Source: Antedon mediterranea
Lineage: Eukaryota > Echinodermata > Crinoidea > Comatulida > Antedonidae
Assembly (NCBI RefSeq): GCF_964355755.1
Contig: NC_092676.1
Location: 11,020,288 to 11,084,287, forward strand
DNA length: 64,000 nt
Direction of reading: 5' to 3'
Shown here: positions 1 to 11,490 of the stretch, one piece after another
How positions within the stretch are numbered: the stretch's first letter is position 1
Layout: the number at the start of each line of letters is the position of its first letter
Notes under the pieces: model-generated
Database searches by the model: none
The model's input: the letters and a program-made list of their open reading frames with translations, nothing else
Told to the model about the DNA's origin: nothing
Program-made: the position numbers and the translations under genes

Positions 1-1097
1 ATAAAATGTGATGTATACATCACATTCTACACACAATCCTTAGTACATTCTCCGATTTTGAGTCCAGTCCGACTTAAAATAACGGTATACGAGCACGTTA
101 AACATGACAAAATGCGCACATTAATTGTACAAAAGTGCTAAAAATGGTAAAAAGTAGGGCCCTTTTAAAATGAATATAACTCTTCAGAATGGAAGATGAC
201 CCCCAATTTTTTTAACTTAATATGGAAGCCAATGAGTTGTAGATATAAATGTATATACACATTAGACGTACAAAATGGTATGACGTCATCAAATGGCCAC
301 TTGAATTTAAAAATTATTAATTTTTATCTTTTTGTGTGGGTTATCACATTCAATAGAGCGCATCTCCGTTATTTGAACCCAATTTTAGCTCAACTTTTAG
401 TATGTGCTTGCTCAATTAATTATCTTTCTCATGAGTTGTCAACATTTTCATTTTGATGACGTCATCATGCGTAAAAACTTGAATAACCTAGGTCGTGTAT
501 TTTCAGCTACACCATACATTTGAATATCTTACAGCTCTTCAGAATTAAAGGTGACCTTGAAGATTATAACTTATTATGAAAGCTGATAAAATGTAGATAT
601 GAATTCATATAAAAATTAAGCCTATCGGATGTTGTGACGTTATCTTATGGCCAGTTGAAGTTAAAAAGTAGTTTTTAAATTTCTTTAGTTGAAGTTATAC
701 AAATTTCAAAGAGCGCGCATTGCGCTTCTACGTGTCAAATTCTCTTCCAATCCTTATATTTATTTGCTCAATTCATTATCTTTCGAAATTTTCATCTTTG
801 AGTTTATTTTGATAATTCCATCATACCAAAAATTTAGAACACGATGTGGGTCCCGTAATTTCACCTATGCTACACTGTATATAGATATACAGTATATACT
901 GTACATATTGTATATGAAACATAATAGGTACAACTCAACTCAGTGCTATAAGTGTATATGCAACATGTCATAGGATGGCGTACATCAACTTTTTACGATC
1001 GTATGTTAACGTACGTGCATGTTTAAAAAATGTTAATTTCATTAAAATAATAAAAATGATCACCTATAATTCGTCAAAGTGACGAATTAAATTCTAG
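1..1097 (+). mobile_element. Non-autonomous Helitron, family N1, 3' part
   Basis: The 3' end shows a Helitron terminus: a hairpin ATTCGTCA-AAG-TGACGAAT, then a short AT spacer, then CTAG followed by T. The sequence aligns over its whole length with 52741-53808, for example the CTTAGTACATT, GACGTCATCA and TATACTGTACATATTGTATATG segments. The 5' end lies beyond the window. No Rep/helicase coding is present, so it is a passenger copy. The small ORFs inside it are not conserved as frames in the other copy and I do not call them genes. Confidence 0.75.
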
Positions 1098-1627
1098 TTA
1101 TTATTATTCCTGCACATCTACAGTTAGATGTCAATTTTCTGACAAAGTTAACAATGTTAGGTTGAGTTAGCGATACAGCTGCAACAAAATTCGTGGAAAG
1201 AAAGTAGAATAAGATAGAAGAAAAAAAAGATCCTGACAATAACAAGGGGTTATCCGCAAATTGCAGATAGCCAAAAATCCAAGTTGAAATTTAGTGTGAA
1301 ATAATAATTGTGAAATTAATCTATTTTTGTTTTTAGTTTGAATTGGCCAAGTTGCTTAATACTTGCATGTGCATGATAGTCTTGCAGTTAGGGTCCCCTT
1401 CAACTAGTTGGATAATACTACTTTTACTGCCAAACAGAGATATTCGTGTTTAGAAACATCGCTTGACTGCCGGTGGATATTTTCTTATTGTGGTGTCTTT
1501 CACAAAATTGTGAATATCTCGACTTTCATGCACGAAATTACGGAAAACTCAAAAAGTGAAACCATTTTCTATGTCTTGAAATCTGTCATTTGATCTTTAA
1601 TGATTTTAATAATCAAAACTAAGCTAT
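1098..1627. other. Unannotated AT-rich DNA, probably intronic
   Basis: No convincing coding potential, RNA gene or repeat boundary was seen. It lies between a Helitron 3' end and the TSD of the next transposon. It is probably part of a large intron or upstream region of the NHS-like gene at 4763. Confidence 0.4.
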
Positions 1628-1634
1628 GTTCGCT

Positions 1635-3279
1635 CATGGATTAAAGAATAGAAGGATATGCATCGACGTGAGATCAAGGGTTCCTTGACTCTCGCCGACA
1701 GACCGCGGACCGCCCACAATGTTACAGTTTAATTAACCGCATGGTAACAACGAAACGGTCGCGTGCCTAATATATTGTTTACTGCACATGTGCAACGACA
1801 TTTAACCTTGTTGTTGACTACGCTTCTTTCGCGCGTTCTTTGTTGCACTGTATGTATTCATACATATTTGAACAGTATAATCAGTGGCGTAACGGCTATG
1901 TGCGCTCACTGGCTAAACCGAAGCTTGGGGCCCATGAGCAGTGCCCAGAGGAACAGGCATAAAATATGTCGAAAATGCTAAAAACGTCCGAGGCCTCGAT
2001 CTTTGAAACTTGGAGGGCCACTTAGGTTTCCTAAGTGGCTTCAGGCCTCTGCCTCACGCCACTGAGTATAATTTTTATTGAAAACAGTTATTAAATTACA
2101 TTGTATGTTATTGTGAAGACCCTAGTGTAGGCCTACTACATCAATATACCAGATAAAAACAATACTATATTGTTATTGGCTTAGAATTGTAGATGCTATA
2201 ATTGTAATTAGTATAGGTTTCTGCCGCGATTGATCTACGCTAATGTTTTTATGACATTAAAGTAGCATTTTATGACCTGTAGTAGCCCTACATCTGAGAC
2301 AATAACTATTTATTTGTTGTCTCAGCCTACATACATGTAAAATTATAAAATCAGCAAGGATACTAGGCCTAGGCCTTCTAGGCTTACTAGTAACCTATAT
2401 GATTTGCCGACATTGATACTGCCTAGTAGGCCTAGGCTAATCTTAAGTGTAGTAGATACAACGTGTAATCATGATCTATATACTCACCGTTGTCTTACTT
2501 CTTGTGTGAATAATAATAGGTACTTTGTTTGTTCGTGATTAAGTTTGCCCTGCGTGTACTTTTCAAAACGACCGCTAGGTAACGAATCTAAACTATACAT
2601 AGCCAGCCAATCCCGGATCAGGGATCGCTGTTTTCATTCAATTAGACCCGGTGATTGGATGTGATGTGGATGACGTAACCACTAGCCAATCACCAGGCAC
2701 TACAATTTAAATATAATCACATCGATAATTAAGGAGATTTATGAAGAAACCACTGCTTAATAGCCATATATTAAAAACACGATTGTTGTATGGGTGAACA
2801 CCGGCCACGCTAACAACATACATGGTCAAGTGCATAATTTAATATTCTATAGATTAACGCAATTTTTAATGACAGAAGATGGCAGGCAAATAATGATAAT
2901 TCAAATATAAAAATTGCATATTTTATTACTATTACCAACTACTTAAAATTACCAGTCGTAAGAAAGTGAACTTTTCGTAGTCCGATTGTGATGAAACTAA
3001 AACAGAATTATTCAGCAATATATTTTGTTGTCAATTAATCATCGACGCAGACATGTCAATAGAACATTCAGACTGCGCATACGATTTCTACATGGTTACG
3101 TTTTGGTCTCAAGAAATGTAACAGTTGATTCGCAGCGTTTTAGAGAGGGCCGCGGTTAGAGACACGGAGTTCAATGAGCGTGTTTGTTTGATTGGCAGCA
3201 GTGCTTTAGTATAGGCAAGCGCGTTGTAAAATCGTTTGATGTCACCGTCGATGCATATCCTTCTATTCTTTAATCCATG
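1635..3279 (+). mobile_element. Non-autonomous DNA transposon T1 with TIRs and 7-bp TSD
   Basis: The ends are inverted repeats of over 30 bp: CATGGATTAAAGAATAGAAG at 1635, its complement ending at 3279, both continuing to the ATGCATCGACG segment. Identical GTTCGCT copies flank it at 1628-1634 and 3280-3286, a target-site duplication of 7 bp, or 8 bp with one mismatch. No transposase frame is visible. A partial inverted copy lies at 41512-42508 and a fragment at 49255-49440. The TSD length fits hAT- or Mutator-like enzymes, but the superfamily is not decidable by eye. Confidence 0.8.
1882..2064 (+). mobile_element. hAT-type MITE nested in T1
   Basis: The element starts CAGTGGCGT and ends ACGCCACTG, typical short hAT termini. 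It is bounded by a perfect 8-bp TSD, AGTATAAT, at 1874-1881 and 2065-2072. It is 183 bp long and has no coding capacity. It inserted after T1, since it interrupts T1 sequence. Element ends and TSD are read directly; the superfamily follows from the 8-bp TSD and terminal motif. Confidence 0.85.
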
Positions 3280-3299
3280 GTTCGCTGTATTCTTATCTT

Positions 3300-3745
3300 A
3301 GTCTAATTTACCTCCGCCAAGGAAGTATATGTAGTCGATTGTGTGTATTTGTTTGTTAGCAGGATTACTCAAAAAGTAATTGCATAATCTTTACCAAAAT
3401 GAAAATACAGATACATATCTGTCAAGGACCATTCCATTAAATTTTGGAGGCAATCTGGACCAGTGTCCCAATTCTTTTCAATTTTCAAAAGCCGGTGAGC
3501 AGTCTCAAAGTAACAAGTAAACTGAAATTTCTTTTCAAATTCACCTGTTTGTTTTTGGCGTTGTTGGTCTATTGTTAGTCAACTGAAACTATATTGTTAG
3601 TTGAAAGACTGGTTACATAACCATTACACCAAATTCGCATACACATTTTTGTAGTGAAATTAGCTTAATCACACATAGCATTAAGACACAACAGTTAAAA
3701 AAATTTGTTTTTTTCCGGTGAAATATCATGTAGGAGAATATATAG
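3300..3745 (+). mobile_element. Helitron family N2 fragment
   Basis: The segment beginning CCTCCGCCAAGGAAG, the block AGCCGGTGAGCAGTCT-CAAAGTAACAAGTAAACT, and the TATTGTTAGTCAACTGAA block all recur around 63190-63626. That copy ends in a clear Helitron hairpin and CTAG. Here the 3' terminus is missing after the GTAGGAGAATAT segment, so this copy is truncated. No coding sequence. Confidence 0.6.
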
Positions 3746-4762
3746 GTTTACAGCAATGAAACATTCAATAAACAATTTGTTTTGTTAAAATAAAATACAA
3801 TATAATGTACTGTAACTAAAAAATAACCACTCAAATAAATAAAACCCTGCACAAATGTGTAAGTCCTTGTTCGATCCCTTACTTTTACCTAATAATTATA
3901 TTGTTATCACAATTATTAATTTGCTTGAAATTGGTTGTTTTTATTTTCCTCTCTGCATGTTTACCTACCTGTCTGTCTGATTCAACCTTCACCTGCACAT
4001 CTTCTTTATGGCTGTTATCCGGTCTTCTTCCCTTGTGGTAGGTACCTTCATATAATATATATTCCAAGGAACCAGTATAGTTTATGGTACATCCAATTTT
4101 TTTAGTTGCATGAAATTAAAAGGCATAACATATATTAGATTGTCTCAAATGTTTACATCTCGTAAATTCCAAATTTGCAAAATACTGTTTGGAGCAACGA
4201 TAAATATACATTTTTTACTACAGAAAACAAACAATTCAATAAAATCGTTTTTTTAACTTTCTTTTATATGAGTATGGTAACATTAACACTGTTAAAAACC
4301 TTGGAAAAAACATTATCCCCTGCTCTCTGTCAGTATTGAAAGCATTATCTTGAGACATTAAGGATATAATGTCTCCTGAAAAAAAATGTTTTTGTTGAAT
4401 ATGCCATTTTAATGTCATCTAATGCCTATTAGATGGCCCTTTATTTTGCACGTTTTTTTGGTTAGCATTATGTTAAATGTAACCAAATTTAAGAAAAAAA
4501 CAGTGACAAATTGCAATGTACTTTCAACTGATACTACTGTAAAAAGGCAAGAAAATGATGTCACCGGTTAAATTGTATTTGAATAATGATTTATTATGGA
4601 CTAGAAAGTTCACTGCAGATATTGTCTGTGAATAAACACCTTGCACAGATACAGATATCTAGAATAATCTTTACATATGAACTTTGCACGAAACTTCAGT
4701 TAATTGTGCAACAAAATGCTATATATGAGTGCAATTTATCATTTTTTTGTTGTGTTTTATAG
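3746..4762. other. Probable intron with a small MITE fragment
   Basis: Noncoding DNA ending in a polypyrimidine-rich stretch and TATAG acceptor at 4762. From about 4358 to 4430 it matches the left part of the TTAA-flanked MITE at 54425 (TTAA, GTCTCCTGAAAAAA, TTGTTGAATATGCCATTTTA). The 60-residue minus-strand frames at 3885-4067 and 4236-4418 show no family features and are not called. Confidence 0.5.
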
Positions 4763-5447
4763 CACGTCACCCATGTTCTTCCGAAACAGCGCAGGAAACC
4801 AACTACATCAACAGGCTCACCAAAAACTTCAAGGCCTTTATCGGATGGTGATATTCAAGAAGATATTTATACACGTTCAAAAACACCTTTACCAACTCCA
4901 GAAGAAATAGCTCGACAAAATGTACTGCCATCAGCTGTTGTCAGCATTGATGTCACAGGATGTAGCTTTCAGCGGATGTCCAGCCTTCGTAGGTTTGATT
5001 CAAAGAAAAATAAAAGATCTAGCCTACGAAGGCGGACAATCGGAGGTACAGCTGCACCATCAATTGACCAGTACAGTGCTTTGCCAATTGTCGGCCTAGA
5101 TTTAAATCAAGATAATTTATCAAAGACTCAAAGCTTAGATAGAAGTTTAATTCTAAGGCGACAATCCTTCAATGATGGACAGTATGCTATTGTTCAGCCA
5201 ATTGGAACGAGGAAACGACCCTTTTCGCTACGTTTACAAAAACGTCCAAAATCACTTGGAAAATATGAAGTAGTTCCTGAAGGAAAGCATGTCGATTTTC
5301 ATGGAAATGGAACAAGTACTGTAGTCAGACGAAGTAATAAACGTGAAGAAGGTACCCGGAAAGGAATCCGAGTAACTATGCCTGATCATCATGAAACACC
5401 TACAAGTTGTCAAAGCTGTGAAACCCTACCTCCTTACAATTCAGCAG
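4763..5447 (+). CDS. NHS-like: NHS-like gene, exon a
   Basis: The acceptor TTTTATAG is at 4755-4762 and the donor CAG|GTAATG follows 5447. The exon enters in phase 0 with no start codon needed: the open frame runs through the acceptor-adjacent codons (His-Val-Thr) to the conserved PTPEEIARQN block. The first methionine of the long frame, at 4976, is internal, so it should not be taken as the start. It is 685 bp and leaves one base for the next codon. Confidence 0.75.
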
Positions 5448-8400
5448 GTAATGATTTCAGAAAAATGTGTACTTTTTAATTTGAGCAGGAATGATAATCA
5501 AAAAATAGGTATTGCATTGATTCTGTTTGCAGCTTATTGCCAAACAGATAGTTAAGAACTTAATTGTTATTACAAAATAAAGATCCAGAAAGTTTTGTCT
5601 TTGCATTTCAACACTTTAATATTGTGTGTTCTTTATGTATATTAAAACAATCATTGTATACAATATATTGTATTTACTTTACTTATTTTAAATTTTGGTT
5701 TTTTTTAAAGATTCATTGAATAGTGCCCTTGAAAAAGGCTGGTCCGAATCTTCACCAGTTCGTCCAAAATCTATGGAACTGGATCGAAAATATTTGCAAG
5801 TTGGAAAGATCCCAAAGTCTGCATCAGCTGAGCACATTAAAAGGAATGGTGCATATCCGCTAAATAAAACCAACTCTTCAACCATGATGGAAAATGTATC
5901 CAGATCTCCAAAAAAGAATGTTGCTGAAAACAGTTATATAACAACTCATCATTCCCATACATTAGATGCTAATGTAAAGCTAAGATCGAGTAATCGACGT
6001 CAAGATGAGAGACAATCAAGTTCAGGAAATTGGAGTGAATCAGACAGTAATAGAAATTCTCTACAATCTGATACCAATCAATCATGGATTTCGGATGCCT
6101 CTAGCTCAATGATCTCCACTTGTGACTCGGCCGTCTCTATGAATTGTCCAGAAAAGTCACAGAGTCCAGAGCATGATAGGAGTTCTTCTGATGTCAGTCA
6201 AGCATCTGATTCAACAATAACCAACAATGGGAGTCAAGAAAGATTAGACATTTCTGCTAACAAAAATATAGATAGTTCACAAACAGAAGTTAATTTGAAC
6301 ATAACACATATGGACACTGAATCTTGGCTTCAGTCAGTTGGAGTGATGCATCCTGTACTAGAGAAAGCTTTTGGAAACCAGGCACCCATGCAAAAATATG
6401 ACTATGATCCAGCTATATTGTCAGACACATGTAGTTCTTCATTAACTTCAATAGATAAATTTGAAAATTCAAGTGATATTTCTGATGATTTAGAATTTTA
6501 TTTAGGCCAGTCGGGAAGTGATGTATTTGATTCTAGCAATTCTCTTTGTTCGATTGATACTGATGGTTATTGGACATCTATGCATTCTGATTGTGGTTTA
6601 CCAAGTATGAGCCGTAGACAACCAAAATACATGCCTCCAGCTTCTATTCCAATTGGATATACTTCAGAAGAATCAGAGTCAGGTTCAAGACACTCAACTC
6701 GTACGCCTCCAAGAAGAACAAGTCCAAAGATGCGCTTAAGAAAGAAGAAGAATGGTTCTCCGGCATCTGAGAGAGGTAACAATTCTCCTAAGACACTTCC
6801 TGGTGTTGTATCTCCAAATTCAGGCACAGATAAAGGTATTGTGATTTTTTTTGTAAATGAAAGTAAATTAGAATACTACTTATACAATCATCTGAATTCC
6901 AATAAAATGTCTGTATATTATCAGGTTAAACTTTAATTAAGAAAGAAATGATGTTGTTCATTTAGCACTTTGAAAGTGGCAAAAACATGAAATTATAATA
7001 TATGTCCAAACAGGTGGACATATAATACTCTAATTTTGAAAACATTAACATTTTATAGTTTCATAATAATGTAATTAGTGCACTTATTATACCCTATTAG
7101 GAAATTGATCGAACATTGGAATATAAACATGAAAAATGCTTAATATATACTTTGCGTTTTTTTTTTAAAGGAACAAAAGTCAGGCCAACCAGCCTAAAGC
7201 TACCAACCAGTGGCCCACTGTCTCCCAATAGCAGGAGTTCATCACCTGGATGTTCTGATACAACCTCAGATGCCAGTAGTTATGATCTCCCAGAACCAAT
7301 GAGGACTCCTACCAGTGGGGGACTGTACACAATCTGTTTCACAGGTAGTATGCATCTGGATGACATGATAAAATGTACATCAGAAAGAACGCAGCAGTAC
7401 ACAGATAGATCAAATTCACCAAGTTCAGTATCTTCAGCAAGCTACGATGATTCTCCAAACAACACTCTCACAAGAGGCAGTAGCATGTTGATGCAAACTT
7501 CAACACAAACTGCATCAGAATCATTGACACAAACATCTACAATACCTGTTGACAATCCCACCCATAGTGACCTTTGGAAAGAATTTGAAAATAGAAGTAT
7601 AGTTGAGAATTTTGAAGAGATTCCTCCTGGAAACCAAAACAGTGCATCAAAAATTAGTGAAGACCACCAAACAACTACACAATTGGTTAGAGCCACAAAG
7701 ACAGAGGACCAGCTTAGTCCAAGAAAAAGCTACTATGATCATCGATATGGAATTTTTGTTGTAGAAACACCAGAACACCATGAGAATATAGCATCACCAC
7801 CATTGTCTGCTGATAATGGAAAATATAATGTAACAAAAGACACATCTGATGGAACAACATGTTTCACTTTGACAACTGATGGGAAATATTTAGTTAAACC
7901 TAAGTCAAGCATTCCCACTCAAGAAAAAGTATCCAATGGCGGAAGACTTAGCCCTCCAAAGTTTGTAACACCATCGCCAAGGCTACAAAGAAAGACTGTC
8001 ATGACAACTGATTTAGATAGAGTATTGGAATGGAATGAAACAAGCTGTGGTCAGCCTGTTGTAATGGTTACAAAAACAAACCAACGGAAACCAAAGGAGC
8101 CCAGTAGACCTGCCATTAGCCAAGCTTCTACATCACAGATTGAAAAGTCGTCTCACAATTCAACATTACAGAATACTCTTCAAGAAAGAACAGAACCTAG
8201 TAACAAATCAAATGATATCTGGAAACGAAAGCTATCAGATGAAAAAAGAACAGAGACCGATATCGTTTGGCAAAAGCAGAGTCCTACACAAATGAGAGCA
8301 AATAAAATTATCAACAAAGATGTTCCAGATATAGCAAGTCCAAATGGATTTGGATCTGAAGGTTATGATACAATTAAACGATCACCTAGGCAAAAACAGC

Positions 8401-10433
8401 CTTCCACTAATTCTCAAACAAAATATACATCTGAGAGCATTCATGTTTCAATACCAACAATCCATTTTGGTGACAATTATACTCCTCTTCAGACAACTAT
8501 AAATACAAACCAGAACATAGCCAATCTTCAACAAAGTGATCAGCATGTTGAACAACCTAATTTTCTTGTTAACAATAATGACATTCAAAAGTCTACTAAT
8601 AATGGTCTCTTAAATATAAGTACTTCACCAAATCAAATTTCAGATGCACATATATCAAGTACACAGAATGAAGTAACTCATCAGAGTCCACTAGCATCAC
8701 CAGTCAAAGGTGATCGTACCTTGTTAGATTCCCCAGATTCAGATATTAACTCAGTCCAGAGTTCACCTTGCAATGCCTTGCCTGCAATAAATAATACTCT
8801 ATGTTCTAATCCAGAGCCAAGTCCGTCTGGGTCACCTGTAAAAAACAAAGACAATTTAGAAAGCAAACAAATAAAATCAAATTCAAATGCTACTAATAAC
8901 AGTACATTAAAAGAAATTAAGCAACCACCAATGATACACATACAACTACCTGGAACGAACCAAATTCTTCAGAGTGATAGCTACATTGAATTTGAAACTG
9001 GTTTTGGGATATCTAGTGACAAATTGTCAGGAAATGTATACTCATCGCTACACCAATCAAGGCGACATGACATATTTGTACAAGCAGAACCAAGTTTACA
9101 GTTGATATCACCAGTTGAAAAGAAAGCAAAAAATGATTCAAAAAATTCATTTAGAAACTCATATAAAGAAGAGCTTCAAAACAGTAACAATGACCCTGAT
9201 TTGGCAATTATTAGAGCTGCTGGAAAGATAGAACACGTCAGGCAACTAAGTATTACACCTCCTAAAACTAAACAGGATCAATCAAGTCACAGGATACCTT
9301 GTGAAATTAATTTTATAAATGGACTTGAAGCATCTAAATATCATAGTCCTTCAAAGAGAAGTGAGCAAGACAGTTCACCTAGACCCAATCGTAATAATAG
9401 TAATCATGTAGAGGAAGGAACACCATCATCTCCAACACAATATGTATTTGATCCGCACCGAAAACCTACTTTTTCAATTTTAAAGAAAAGGAATGGAGAG
9501 TCAGATAAATATTTTAAAAGTACTAGGAAAGAACGTTTATCGTTTTTGCAAGCAAGTAAACACAAGGTTAACGTTAAAAATGAAGATCTTTATAGAAAAG
9601 CTGTTATGGCATCTTTAAGCAATGCAAAGGGACCATTTGGATCTGATAACTCCATTAATTTGAATTCTATACCAACACGAGGTATCACATTTTCAGATAC
9701 AGTTATTGTTGATCATACTCCAGTCAAAGTTTGTCAGGTGTCTGGAAAGCCTCAGACATCCCTTGAAGATTTTCGGTTTCTTCTTCAACAACAATCTCTT
9801 TCACCTAGAACAGAATCGGCAGCTTCTGCCCTTAATGTCAGTGGTAAGAATAACCGGCACAATGCTACAGAATTACTAGTGAAGTCTGCATATATGGATC
9901 GTAGTCAGGTGAATGGATTCCCAGAAACTTCAGGTGGAATTAAAGTAGTTTCAATGTTTGACAGGAAGTTTATGGATGGGTCTGGAAATAGTAATTTAAA
10001 ATTTATACCAAACCCACCATCACTTGAATCTCCAACAGAAGGAACAAAGAATTTTCCAATGTTGTCTATTGAAGACTTGAAATGTCAGTCTAGACAGTCC
10101 TTACCTATTCCACCTCCAGATGCAACATTTAATTGGTTAAAAGGAGTTACTGCTTCTTCATCAGTGCCAGATAGGCCATCACCTGGTCCGTCAAGATCTC
10201 TACTCATGGAGGAGATAAGAAGGCAATCTGGATCAGTATCACGTCTGGTTGCAATTAATCACATAGATCAACAAGTAGATAAAAAGCAAACACTATCTGG
10301 GAATGAGAATGATGGCGGAAAACCTGAATTTCATGGTTTGTTTAATTCAATTTCAACTAAAGTCAAGAGATTGCCATTAGCAGAGAATGTGACAGAAAGT
10401 GAACATGAATATCCAACAGATGCATGGGATTGA
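4763..10433 (+). CDS. NHS-like: NHS/NHSL (GUK-holder) family protein, C-terminal exons
   Basis: Three exons (4763-5447, 5711-6835, 7171-10433) join in phase and give about 1690 residues ending at a TGA; the N-terminal exons lie upstream. I place it in the Nance-Horan syndrome/GUK-holder family, known as WAVE/Arp2/3-linked regulators of actin and cell junctions. The diagnostic features are TPEEIARQNVLPSAVVSIDV followed by a basic RRRTIGG patch in exon 1, a DGYWTSMHSDCGL motif in exon 2, and a TSLEDFRFLLQQQS motif near the end. The rest is low-complexity, Ser/Pro/Asn-rich and probably disordered, as expected of this family. The WAVE-homology N-terminus is not in the window. Family assignment is from remembered motifs and could be tested by a profile search. 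Confidence 0.72.
5711..6835 (+). CDS. NHS-like: NHS-like gene, exon b
   Basis: The acceptor TTTTTTTTAAAG ends at 5710 and the donor AAAG|GTATTG follows 6835. It takes up the single leftover base of exon a to make an Asp codon. It encodes a serine-rich segment and the family motif CSIDTDGYWTSMHSDCGL near its end, then basic SPKMRLRKKKNGSP. The apparent frame continuing to 6936 is intronic read-through. Confidence 0.75.
7171..10433 (+). CDS. NHS-like: NHS-like gene, large terminal coding exon
   Basis: The acceptor TTTTTTTTAAAG ends at 7170, and G plus GA restores a Gly codon in phase with exon b. At 3263 bp it is a very large uninterrupted coding exon, with the stop at 10431-10433. The protein is Ser/Asn/Thr-rich with many Ser-Pro sites. 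Towards the C-terminus it has a segment around ITFSDTVIVDHTPVKVCQVSGK followed by an LEDFRFLLQ motif, and then IPPPDATFNWLKG. The frame at 7116-7170 upstream of the acceptor is intron. Confidence 0.75.
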
Positions 10434-11213
10434 AGTGGTCCATCAACAATTCTATAAAGTAATTGAAAGTACCACATGTTTCTTGTATTATTTTTATTTT
10501 AATTGTGTTTTAACAGTTATCATAGAAAATTTTGTTTAAACACAAACAGTCCAGTCTAAATATAATTGGAAGGAAGATAAAGTATGTATCATAATTGATT
10601 TCAAATACAGTAATGTGACAAGCAGGATAATTTTAAATTCAATTATGTTATGTGTTATTCAAATGAAACTAACGGTGCCCAATATTGTGAATGTATAATG
10701 AGCCAAATTAATGTAAAACTATAAACGCATTATCTTAAAGTTCCATTGTGAAATAAGGTGCACAATAAATAGGATTAGGTGTATGTTTTTCATTATTTTT
10801 AGAATAATGAAGAAAAATGGTGTATAAATAATTAATAAATTTAATTTTCTAATTGCCTTTTAAACTCCACAAAAAGAATCTTTACTATTAAGGCTAGTAT
10901 TAAATCTGTTGATTATTGTTATTTTATCAAATGTCCCTAGTAATAGTAAATAAATGTTTTGTAAACATACTGTTAAAACTTCCCTTAAAACCCACTATAA
11001 TTGTCAGTACATACATTTCTCTAGTTCTTTTCTTGCACTGTTTAATATTAACATGATTTGCATTTTGTTAAAAATATTTCTACTTTCTAACCACACTTAA
11101 TTAAATACAATTACATTAATTCCACCACAATACAACACTGTAATTCATATGATCCAAGAAGTATTAGTTTATATTTTTTTTGTTTTGATCCTCCAACTAC
11201 AATAAAAGCATAG
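10434..11213 (+). other. 3' UTR of the NHS-like gene, with candidate poly(A) signal
   Basis: AT-rich noncoding DNA follows the stop codon. The first good AATAAA is at 10764-10769. Other AATAAA-like words occur near 10950 and 11200, so longer 3' ends are possible. No repeat boundary was seen until the minisatellite at 11226. Confidence 0.55.
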
Positions 11214-11225
11214 CAACAACAAAGT

Positions 11226-11344
11226 AGAGAAACATCAACAGCAGAGAAACATCAACGGCAATGAAACATCAACAGCAGAGAAACATCAACAGCAATGAAA
11301 CATCAAAAGCAGAGAAACATCAACAGCAGAGAAGCATCAAAAGC
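11226..11344 (+). repeat. 17-bp minisatellite, about seven copies
   Basis: Tandem units of AGAGAAACATCAACAGC, alternating with AATGAAACATCAACAGC, run for about 119 bp with few mismatches. The reading frame at 11295-11498 is a product of this repeat and not a gene. Confidence 0.85.
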
Positions 11345-11490
11345 AGAAAATTGTTTTAGGCAAATTGGAAAGCAAATTAAACACAAGCACAAAAACTGTT
11401 TAGTTGACAGTCCATTGAGCACCAGTTTATTAGAATATGAATGCTGCACATACCAAACTCTGGTGTTATATTTACATGTAATCTTTCATA

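Noticed and set aside
196-973. Small frames in the first Helitron piece
   Set aside because: They are not kept in the second copy at 52.9-53.6 kb.
4704-4910. Plus-strand 68-residue frame at the start of exon a
   Set aside because: It is out of frame with the conserved PTPEEIARQN reading and crosses the splice acceptor.
6567-6827. Minus-strand frames under the NHS-like exons (also 7442-7696, 8681-8941)
   Set aside because: Shadows of the plus-strand coding exons.
11226-11344. CRISPR-like array
   Set aside because: The units are directly tandem with no unique spacers, in a eukaryotic context: a minisatellite.
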